A stretch of DNA of 64,000 nt from Diphasiastrum complanatum (taxonomy: Eukaryota > Streptophyta > Lycopodiopsida > Lycopodiales > Lycopodiaceae): assembly GCA_029204225.1 (NCBI GenBank), contig CM055108.1, positions 12,711,955 to 12,775,954 of the forward strand. The letters are read 5' to 3'. Below, piece after piece: positions 53,521 to 64,000 of this stretch. Position 1 is the first letter of the stretch, and each line of letters starts with the position of its first letter. Position numbers and translations under genes: made by a program. The notes beneath the pieces are model-generated. The model was given only the letters and a program-made list of their open reading frames with translations. It did not search any database and had not been told where the DNA came from.

Positions 53521-55329
53521 TCACTAGAATGCTAATGAAAACAATTTGAAACATGTGTCTCCCTATTTGATGATGTCGCTCTATCCACTAGCTCTGAGTA
53601 GCCAATTTTAGGGGTCAATTTGGCTGTTAGAAGATTCTAGTGAAGATTCTTCTGATGGATTCTAGATGTCGAAAGTGCCTAACAAATATCAAGTGAAGGA
53701 ATCGAGCCGCCAAACTACTCTATGGAGCATCGATAATAAACCAAGAAGGACTTCCAAAATTTAGATTTACCGAGAACGCCAATATCAAAATTCAACAAGT
53801 CGCGGACTGGGCCAATGAGTAAAACCAAAGCTCGCGCCTCCCAACATATCTTAGAGCGATAGGAATAAAAGCATGGACAAGTTGGCAAAAGGACTCAGAT
53901 CTAATTGTAAATAAGAAAGGACCCACGTAGTTCTAAAATTCATTTTGGTTTTTAGCTTTTTAGGACAGTCAAGTTGTTATGGCATATGGTTTTTGGGTGA
54001 ACCAGAAATCTTAACTCTAGCTTTGTCTATAAGTAGGGATGTGACACCATTTTGTAATCACTTTCCATTGTGAATAATAGAGATTGAGAGAGTGAAGCTA
54101 AGCCTCCTCTACCTTTTCTTACCTTGTGAAGCCCTCCTTTTTTGCACTTGTATGATATATTGTGGATGTATGAATGCTTGAATGTTATTGTCTAATCATG
54201 CTATCACATATTGAATGATCATTAGCTCAAGCTTTCATCCTTCTAATCTACAAAATCACACAATAATAAAATAGGTGTTGGAAATACATTTGGAGTGATC
54301 AATAGGATCCATTAGGTAGATTATTTCCATTGCTCCCCTCCCTTGAGAAGACAAGCCTCAAGAGGAGAAGATCTCCAAGATCCAAGAAGAGGATCGTCAC
54401 ACACCAAAACCAAAAAAGAGCCTAGAAGAATGTCAAGTGATTCACCCCTCATCTAAGCCATTCCATTTTTAGATCCAAAGCCAAGATTGACAACCTTGGT
54501 CGGCTTAGATTCCATCTAGTTCCATAGTTTAACCCTCTTCCTATTGGATTGAAGCCCACTACTACACAACTACTCACCCGGTTGGAGATCCAAACCACTT
54601 CCTTGCCCTCTTGATCGCACCGATTAGGGAGGCACGGAAAGGGTCCAACATTTTTTTCTCGCCATTGTCGGGGAGACGTGCTAAGCTACTGCCTAGATGA
54701 GTTTTTGTTGTATTTTTGTTGCATTTTTTATAGGTTTCTGACTCGCCTACAGGTTTTTTTCTACTTTTTCTTCACCTTTTTGACTTGCCACATTTTCGAT
54801 GAGTTGAGCAGACATCAGGCTCTGTTTTGAGAGCTCGACGAGTCAAAAACTCTAACTCGCGCCTTGCCTACCTAATCTTTTCCATTTCTTCTCGTCCATT
54901 TGATTCGCCATCAACATAGAGTGACCAGTTGCATCACAGCCATCATTCTGGAAGTCGGCTAGTCAAACTGCCTGACTCGCCATTTCGAAGCCCGCTATTA
55001 CATGACTACTCACCCGGTTGGAGATCCAAACCACTTTCTTGCCCACTTGATCGCACCAATTAGGAAGGCACATAATGGGTCCAACATTGGCCCAAGAACA
55101 GCCTAATTAGGTGCCTTCTAGTCTTCGTTAGCCCCTTTGCAATTTTTCCTTTCAAAAATAAACGATTTCTTTGAAATGAAGAACAATCCATTCTAGACTT
55201 CAGGTCTCTTCATCCCATTTCCGAATGAAATGTTTTAATCAAGATTTTTCAAAATGGCCTTTTATGGCCACTTTGGGCCCGTTCTCCCTTCATCCCCATT
55301 GGTCTACTATGATCTCACGGTTCAAAAAT
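53521..55329. other. Unassigned, with a 94-bp spaced duplication and a gypsy PBS-like site
   Basis: 'ctactcacccggttggagat...gggtccaaca' occurs at 54558-54650 and 54988-55081. At the end of the first copy, 'tctcgccattgtcggggag' (about 54657) resembles a decayed tRNA-Asp PBS (plus orientation), so the duplicated segment is probably a gypsy LTR end. 54050-54130 has LTR-like sequence (gtgaataatagagattgagag). No ORF recognised. Confidence 0.45.
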
Positions 55330-55955
<626 letters not shown>

Positions 55956-58900
55956 TGCTTCGTAGCATTACGACTTAGTAATTTTCTCCTTGCAGCTCAA
56001 GATCCAAGATTTCTCTATAAAAACCCTATCAGTCTTTTTTCTTTCATAACCAAAGAGAAAGGCAATTGCTCTTGACATGTCTCATGGCTAGCTCCATTCT
56101 CTTAGGATTAGCTTGGCCCTAGTAGAACCTTCTTGGGTAGCAATTTACAGTGCCCAATTCCATCACCTATGGAGAAAGATCTGTGGTTTGCCATTTTTCC
56201 CAAAAACTAGGCCACCATAGCTAGTTCCCCGAACTACTGCTTTCTCATTTCACTATAAGTGGATTTCAAGATCCTCTCAACCCTGAGATGCCGCTACCCT
56301 TCTCCAACTTCCAATCCTCTCCTCACAGTAATTGATCAATTACTGAATAATTTCTGGCCAATTTTCCGTCTTAGTCACTTTTTGAAGCAACTTTTCGTTT
56401 TTGAGCAATTTCTCATAATTCTTTCAAGAATTCTCTTACTTCGACCGTGTTGAATCGTCGGAGATCATATTGAAGGAACTGTCAATATCCCGTATGGACT
56501 CCTCTCTCCTGAGACTGTCAATACCATATATGGAGTCCTCTCTCCTGAGACGCTTCCTGTGCTAGCTTTCTTGGTGAAAGACATCGACGATGGCTCCACC
56601 GGATTGTGCATACTTGCAACACCCTGCAGCTTTGATACCATGCAACTTTCTGAAAGGATCTAGTGCAATATGCAGATCACATTAAACATTAACCATAGTT
56701 ACAACTCTCAAGCTCTCAAAGATGGCACAACAAAAGTTAGTGTATTACTAAGAAAATATATGCACATAGTGAAATCTCCAATATGCATGGGCTCGACAAG
56801 TGTCAACACACTAAAGCAGGCACATGCCCAACATGGGCTAAAATACTGACAAACCTAGGACATGCTCGTGAGTATAGCACAAACCATTAAAAAAATTTAT
56901 TGTATCGGCTAATTTCTCTACATGTGGCTACTCGGCTAATCCACATAGTTGGCTACGGGATATCTCGATGGTGGCGGGTCAAGGCCCGAACACTACAAAA
57001 ATACAGTAAATCCAATTAACTATAAAATAATTACAGTATCACATTTGAAGCTTACAAAATATAAATCAAATCAACTCTGATTTCTAACAAGAACTTCAAA
57101 TAAATGAGAAATGTGGTGAGATTCAGAGAGAATAGTGAATGTAGAGAACTTAAAATCTACTTTGAAGCCATACCTCAGAAGCATCTAATTTATCCTCACC
57201 CCTTGCCTCTCCAATTGTACTATGTTTTGTATGTTGCTTGATAGTGTTCACAACACTATAGCGGGGTTTTCATGGTTTATGAAGCTAGTCATTGGATTTC
57301 TAGTTACGATATTGCCTTAGAAGTAACACATCACAATGAGTTCTTGATAATTCATAAATCAGTAAGGGATTACTCTTGGGATGAATTCATATGTTATTTC
57401 CAATTGTTGGTTTTGATCATTAACATTTAGATTGAATTTCCATTGCTGAAGTGTACAAAAATCATTTCATTTACATTTCAATATGGAATATTTCGTAGAA
57501 TCTCCATTCACACATCAAATTCTTTATACTATTTCCATATGTACTTCATTCATAAGAGAACATGAGCATTCACACTTAATTTGATTCAATCATTAATGCA
57601 ATTGTCCCATGTTTTTGAATGGGTTAGCAATAGTTTGATTATTGTGCTTTTAATTCTCAAATATATTCATTAGGTATTGCAAATTACTTATACTAAAGAA
57701 TTTATGATAACATTATTTAAAAACTCCCTTTTTCTTAGTTCCAATAGATTGTATGAGTTGGGAAAAGCAATTTACCTTTTGGATCATTCAGATCCAAGTT
57801 ATGGATTGAAAGTTATAACCCTTTAAAAATTCATAGTAATTTTAGCTCTTTTTAAGCTTATAGAATATTTTGTTATTGAAAGCTGGAGAATCTGACATTT
57901 TTTTTTATTGACTGAACTTTTTACTGCAGACTGTAAATATCTGCATAGTCATATTTTTAATGTGTTAAACATTCATAAATAAATGTTTTATATATTATTC
58001 TATTCATAACCATTTCAACTATACACATAATAACATTTACTCATTTTCTATATCTATCTATTATGAAGTGAATAAACAATGAAAATCACCTCAGTCTACC
58101 TGTCCACAGGTTAAGGGCCTTTCTTCACAGGTTAATGGCTTTTCTTCAGCAGGTAACCGGTTCTTCCCTTTTTGTGGCCCCTTCACGTTTATTTCCAGTA
58201 TAGGGTGGGTAAAAGGTCAAAGTTTTACAGGTGTGGCCACTCAATTTTCTTCCATTTCACTAAGAGTGTCACCCTACAACAGAAACGTATTCTCTTCACA
58301 TCTCACCGCATTTCATCTATTCATGTATTAACGAATTTCAGCGGATTTCAGATTTTGTCAGATTATAGAGACGTCTACCAGCAGCAGTCGAGGTAGAATA
58401 AAGATTCAAAAACAGATCATCTTTCAAAGAACAAATATTGTCTTCACGGCTATCAAATCTGCACTTAATCTTTTCTGAATGGCTTGAATTAAAAAACACG
58501 AGCTTCAGACAACAACGATGGGCAATTGCTGCACCTCGTTTGATATATCAGTTTTCTGATGGCTTCAACAGCAAAGATCCAACAACAACCGTGCGGCGCT
58601 TCAAGATGATCAGCAGGTTGGGGTTTCACAGTAACAAAATGGCACTCCTGGTGGAATAGTTGTCCTTCACGTTTTACTGAGTTTCAGCGTAGGCAGAGTC
58701 AGACCTCCATCGCTGTCCTTCAGCGCTGCATTTCAGGATTAGGCAACGATTTTCAGAACTATGTATTCTCCTTTGTAAATTTTAGATCCTGGCTATGCAA
58801 AAGTGACCTCAATGTCTCAGTTCATCAATAGGTTGATCTATTAATAGAACTCTGGGTAGTTTTCAAATGAAGCATTGACTCCTTGTCACCATCGATGCAG

Positions 58901-60555
58901 CAGATACACCGCATATATAAGTCCCTGTTAGAATGCATAAAAAATTGGTTCCTTCAATTGCAGCTCTATTCTCAGTTCCCTTTCATAGATTGCTATGAAT
59001 CAATAGCACTACTATGGAACATTCTGGAATTGCCAAGATGAATGATTTTTCCACTACGTTGATACTGAACTAACAAAACATTGCTATGGAGGCAATTTCT
59101 TCGCTCTTTTCTTCTCCAGAAAAAAATCAGGAATGAACCCACGTTCCTTCCCTCTTGCCTGCCTTATTCTCTCCTCTCCAAACATGAAGGCGACGAACCA
59201 CCCTCTTCATAACCACCTTTCAACCATTTCCAGCAACTTCAAGAATCTTTCATAATGACAAAAAAGACTCTTTTGCTAATTTGGCTTCCATAAACCATTT
59301 TTTGGCTTGGGTTGTTTTTCTTTTTTTTACGAAGGTAGAGTATAAGCTCTTCATTTCTCCATAGTTTTAATCATCTCAATGTGTACATTTCATTTTTATC
59401 GATGACTTCGAATTGAAAACTCGAACAACAATAGTCATTGGGAAATTGGTGGCTCCTATAGTTTGAACCTTCATATAGGCAATCGTAATCTCCACCAAGG
59501 CAAATTGTCTGATCACTATGTTTCAAATTTGGTAAAAACTTTCATTATCAGCACATTGATTCCAATTTGAGAATCGACATAGTACTTCAAATTGGAAATT
59601 CTGAACTGGCAACTTCGTTCCTTTTCCTTAGTAAGACATTTTGAATCATGAACTGCTCGTCACTAGAGAACGTGTCTTTGTCTTCATAACCCTTAACCTT
59701 AGGACACTCCCTTGAACTTTAAGACAAAACCTAAAAGATACATGGGCATATTTTATTAATCATGATCTAGAGTACATGATTACAATATGGCAAGAAACTG
59801 CCATTTTAATAAAACTACTTAGCAACTATCGATATTATCACATCCATCAGAGTCACTAATGAGTGTTGCTAAAATAGCTTATTGCTATTCAACAGGCTTA
59901 CTAAAACTAGTAAATTATTAAAAATAGCTCCAATTCTTCTGATATAACCATCATTTGAAGACAGATTGTGACATTTGAACTTGCCATAGAAACTTATAGC
60001 TATTTTTTAACATAGTCACATTCGTATATCTGAGTAAAAATTGGCATAATAGTAGATTTTGTCTACACCAATAACTCGAGTAATGCTTGCGTATTATGGG
60101 TATAGGCATACATGTCCTCATCATGGGCGGGAGACTGCCCTACGGTGGATTTCTGCATAAACATTACAATTTGTGATCATATTAAATAAGCTAATAAAAA
60201 AAAATCCAAAAATAATGGGTATGAGATAGATTTACGAAATGGACATGAAAATGTCCCTCGCTGCCACTGCCCAAATGAGAAGGCCCTGTAGTGTCCAGTC
60301 AAACGTTTGCTACCTCTCTTCTTGCTTGAATCGATCAAGATTTTCTCATAATTCCTTATACTTTCAATCTACCTTCTCCATGTGGGAAGGCCTAGATCTG
60401 TCAGTTCTCACTGCATCTTGGATCTCCAATTTGTAGTGGCTCATCACGGCTCCAATGTTGCGCAACATCCATTTCCGTTCAAATTCCAAATGGAACGCCT
60501 CAACTTTCAAATTTCAACTTTATTTGACTCTTTCATGTTCAATGTTGAGTACTCT
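55956..60555. other. Long AT-rich region with no recognised gene
   Basis: No family-resembling ORF over 4.6 kb. Noted only: a 35-bp tandem duplication at 56478-56548 ('actgtcaatatcccgtatgg' + 'actcctctctcctgag'), a related 'cacaggttaagggcctttcttcacaggttaatggcttttcttc' doublet near 58105-58150, and GC-richer stretches at 58170-58700 that could be old exons but have no readable homology. Confidence 0.4.
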
Positions 60556-60954
60556 AGCTGGTAACCTCCTCATTTCAATAAAGCAGATTGGTTCTCTTGT
60601 GAAATGAATTGATGAATGTCCTTGCTCTCTAACACTTTTCCTCCATCTCTCATGCTTTCTTTGGATTTATTAATTGTTGGATCTGATTGTTATTGGGATT
60701 GCATGTTATTATACTTTTTATGAGAGAGAAAGGGAGAGAGAGAAAGAGTAAGCTATCTTTGTTGTGGATGTAGTGTTAATGCTTAGGGTTAATGGATGTT
60801 AGAGTTAGATGTGAATCTTCCATTCATACTGAAATCTGAACTATACTATCGCTCTCATGGGATCGAATCTATGCGTGACAACTAACTTCATCTCTTTGAT
60901 GCTAGATGAATTAGATCTTGGATTGAGGTTAGGCAAGGAAAGAAACCCACTACA
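60556..60954 (+). repeat. Gypsy LTR 3' part, plus orientation
   Basis: Contains the block also seen at 1895-1975 (cagattggttctcttgtg ... ccatctctcatgct) and ends CCCACTACA just before the tRNA-Asp PBS. Upstream edge not defined. Confidence 0.65.
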
Positions 60955-60958
60955 ATTT

Positions 60959-60976
60959 TGGTGCCGTTGCCGGGGA
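60959..60976 (+). other. tRNA-Asp primer-binding site
   Basis: TGGTGCCGTTGCCGGGGA, one mismatch from the 18-base complement of plant tRNA-Asp. The order LTR end, 'attt', PBS is that of Athila/Tat-type gypsy elements. Confidence 0.85.
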
Positions 60977-61029
60977 GCTATGCCAATTTTTCAGTTTGCA
61001 GCATGTTTTGTGAATGGTTAGTTTGTTCA

Positions 61030-62690
61030 AGAGCATACGTAGCAGAAGAGCCTATGTATAACTATGCTGATCCAAAAGGTACGACCTGAAATTTTTCCTG
61101 GATTATAGCCCAGCAGGGACATCCTTTCTGCTCGATAGAGAGCTATCCCATAACTAGAGTAAGTCGTCCTTGTCCGCTTCCACTCATCAAAGGTGATGCC
61201 TACTGCGCCGGGTAGCATCATGTAATCCACACGCCATTGCAATTCAATATTAAATGCATGTGGACATCACTTCTAGAATCGTTCAGCAAATGCACGGAAT
61301 CTTTCAGCACATACCTTCGACTGATTACGACGTGTTCGCTTTGGCTATGTAGATGCAGTTGCCAAATCCTGAGTTTGCAACTCAGCAGCCAGCTTCTGAT
61401 CTTCCAATTGTTGCTTGAAATTTGACAGCTCCTATTCGAGCTTGTCGATCTTTGCGATTGCCTCCAAATATTCGGGATGGTCTAAGGCTCCAGAGCAGGC
61501 AGGCACAACTTGGATTTGTTGTGTGAGGTCATCAATGAGGAGCAGGGCCTGAAGGTATTCTTCATGTGAGTCGGGCCTGCTGCAAGATGGGGTGGCTTCA
61601 CTAGACAGAAATCTCGTTTCTGAGTTGACAAACTCCATAGTAAGCTTTTAGTGGTACTTCTCAAACTCATAGACTTAAACCACTAAGTCCTTGGCTCTCT
61701 CTGTCATGGTATGAAACCATTAAGGCTGATCGTCTGGTTCATATTCATCTTCAACATGTGCCCTAGTGTCACTTCAGCAGCTGCTCATGCCTTTTCTGAT
61801 GTGTCGGATTGAGTTGCATCATCATCCGAGGTAGATGCACTCTGCTGCTTATGGGATGTGGAAGCAGATGCTAGCTTTGAAGGATCAGCAGCAACAGTAG
61901 TAGCAGCAGCTCCATCTATATCCATAGCCACGACTGGAAGTGTATCTAATTGGGATGGTGCAACATCAATCTCCATAGTAGTGGTAGCTGCTACTTCGAC
62001 TGCTGGTGCAACATCTGATGTAACTAGGATAGGAACAGTCAGGAGGATGGAAAGATCAATAGGTTTTGGAGCCAATATCCTTCCCGTCAGCATGGTTTTC
62101 TCTTGCGCAGTCAGAATTTCAAAATGAGCACACAATTAAAAAACATGTGCTCCAACTCCAAAAAACTTTTGGTGTTTAATCCACCGCAAAAAAGCCTTGT
62201 ATGTAATAGCACCGAAACAAACTAGATTACCCGCTAGCGCATCCAATATATAGCCAAAATTCTAGACCGAAATTGTTGCATCCGCTTTCGTCAAAAATAT
62301 TGCTTGATTGGCATATTTATAGAACAACTTAAAGGTGGTATCTCTGATCATCGAGATTTTGTACCCCTTCGTGGGAACAAAGCAATTGTTCAGAAAATGG
62401 GCCGCTTCATCCACAGAATCTTTGATCATAGAAACAATCCGAGGGCTGTGCAGAACAGGTCTTTAGTGATCATGAAAAATTTGTCTCACACATGTACTTT
62501 GAAGTCCACCTTAGAGATTGAGTGGATGGAGTTCACAAATTCAGTACTAACTTCAGATAGGATGATGGAAGGATCCACTTTCAAATCACCCAACCTGCAT
62601 CGATCCAAAAAGGACTGGATGGATGCCAGGTGGATTCATGCGCGTGCTTTCCAAATAATAGTAGAGCTAGAGCTCGATCCAGAAGCCATT
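61030..62690 (-). pseudogene. Unrecognised broken ORF with coiled-coil repeats
   Basis: Read on the minus strand from an ATG near 62690 (MASGSSSSSTIIWKARAWIH), with stops and shifts throughout. Longest open parts: 62135-61785 (alanine/threonine/aspartate-rich, low complexity) and 61638-61432, where the motif HEEYLQALLLIDDLTQQIQ is followed by HPEYLEAIAKIDKLE, a repeated heptad-like pattern suggesting a coiled coil. The last part reads FDEWKRTRTTYSSYGIALY. It may be a gypsy-associated protein of unknown role or a decayed host gene. It meets the gypsy PBS/leader near 61030. Confidence 0.4.
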
Positions 62691-62699
62691 GCGTCAATC

Positions 62700-64000
62700 C
62701 TATAATGTACTACTTTTGTGTTTCATTGACCAACCAACTCTGTAGATTTATAGATAGTGAGCCATTCCTTTGGATGCTTTGAAAGCCATTGGAAAACTCT
62801 ATCTGTAATCTGTTTTGACAGTCATTGGTGAGATTGTCACATTCACTGAGTCTAGCCATAGTTCTGTCACATAGAAGTTAGCTCTGTAGGTCCCAGCCTG
62901 TAGTTTCTTCTTCTTTGCTATCTGTGACTGACCTCAAGTTTCTTCCTGTGTGGAAAGATCCACCCAGTGATCGCTAGTTTGTTGCCTCTTGCTTTTGTTC
63001 CCTATCCCTCCTCGCTGCCTGCGACCTCCTCCTCTGGCCACGATCCCTGCCTGCGTGGAAAAGCTTACTAGCGACCTTTGTGGCCCGCTCCCTACCTTCC
63101 TGATCTGTAGGGCTGTTGTCTACCTTGCTTACGATTTAATCCATGCTATCTATGCCTTCCATGACCCTGTTTGTGGTTGTCTCGTTCCCTAATTCTACCT
63201 GCGGTTTAGCCCTAACCTAATTTGCTCCCCAACCCTACTCCTGTCTGTGTCCAATACTGTGGTCCATGCCTTCAGTTTGGTGCCCTGATTTTCCAGTTGT
63301 GTGGCTAGTCCTTGTGAATGCCCAGTCGTCCAATTGTGATCTGTGATCAATCTCAAATGTGAAGACTCTATACATCGCTAGAAATTTGACTGTTGTTGAT
63401 CAAGGAACAACCAAAGCATCGTTATCTACCAATTCTAAACAACTCATACTAAGCCTTGAACCTTTATACGAAATCACTAGTCGGCGAGGGGGACTTTCAG
63501 CCTGTCCATCAGTGGTCAAGAAGGCCATTTCATTGTCCTAATAATTGTTGACTCTAAAATCGATTCAAGATTTGGGAATTAACCCTTTGCCTCAGACGTT
63601 TGTTTGACGAGTTAAAAATGTCCGATATTTACAAAGGCAATTCTGTTGCATCCGAAAGGGAGTTTAGTGTCTATAGTATCTTCTGGCTACTTTGACATAT
63701 TTGGTGAGGGCTGATAAGTAGAAGTTATACCCTTGTCTGTTCATTTCGAGCCCCTGTGTGAAAAGAAAAAACTCTTTCCCTATTGTGGGCAATTGTCCTC
63801 CTATACTCCTGCGTTGTGACCATTCCATATTCTTATGCTTGGGTATTTAGTGATCCTACTTTATTATATATATATATATACTAAGCATGAGCTAGTTGTA
63901 GTGTAGATTGATAAAATAGCTAAGCTATAACAATCTCAAAATATTGGGGTGGTGAATTATAAAGGAGCATTATTCATACCTTCAAAAGAGTTGATTTTCT
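62700..64000. other. Intergenic, no gene recognised; (TA)n near 63861
   Basis: No convincing ORF on either strand. 62990-63190 is pyrimidine- and GC-richer but has no known motif. A (TA)n run of about 9 units lies at 63863-63881. Confidence 0.4.

Overview
This is plant nuclear DNA, AT-rich and almost wholly made of old, broken and nested LTR retrotransposons. The evidence for a plant is direct. Primer-binding sites (PBS) fit the 3' end of plant initiator tRNA-Met (copia type) and tRNA-Asp (gypsy type). Copia and gypsy domains of plant type are present (UBN2-like gag, gag with a CCHC knuckle, integrase with HHCC and DDE, RVT_2, RNase H). There is a plant-style RING-H2 gene and long CT/GA microsatellites. 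The heavy load of decayed elements suggests a land plant with a large genome. I cannot place it more closely. LTR family letters (B, C, E, F) are local labels.

Layout. 1-1500: minus-strand gypsy gag, tRNA-Asp PBS and LTR (family G). 1.8-5.7 kb: LTR scrap, a complete 1.76 kb non-autonomous LTR element (2712-4470) and a copia scrap. 5.8-7.7 kb: LTR family B with leader, then a copia RT scrap. 8.2-11.5 kb: islands of short palindromic words around a Pif1/Helitron-like helicase scrap. 11.6-14.9 kb: gypsy protease cut by an LTR (family C), then a copia INT-RT fragment, then a gypsy RT/RH scrap. 15-21 kb: CT microsatellite and a minus-strand gypsy integrase followed by an RNase H domain. 21.4-24.6 kb: repeat D, LTR E with a copia RH/RT, a second palindrome island and a gypsy RT. 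25-28.6 kb: a long direct repeat, one copy split by a solo LTR with perfect target duplications, and an 84-bp tandem array. 28.6-30.6 kb: copia derivative with gag-protease only. 31.2-33.7 kb: short TTAGGG run, gypsy RH scrap and the only convincing host gene, an intact 116-residue RING-H2 protein. 35.6-39.5 kb: second family G gag/protease copy, LTR F and a copia RH/RT. 42.5-47.5 kb: copia gag-PR-INT with leader and LTR B, carrying an 84-bp tRNA-derived SINE-like insertion. 47.6-53.5 kb: unknown pseudogene, copia fragment, LTR C, copia gag and RH. 54-64 kb: second copy of repeat D with a 170-bp CT run, gypsy LTR/PBS, an unknown broken ORF and long stretches without recognisable genes.

There are no pathways or operons to describe. 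The transposon genes have stops, frameshifts, internal deletions or lost catalytic residues, and none looks autonomous. The strongest leads are the SINE-like insertion, the RNase H domain downstream of a gypsy integrase, and the recurring islands in which one short palindromic word is repeated on both strands.
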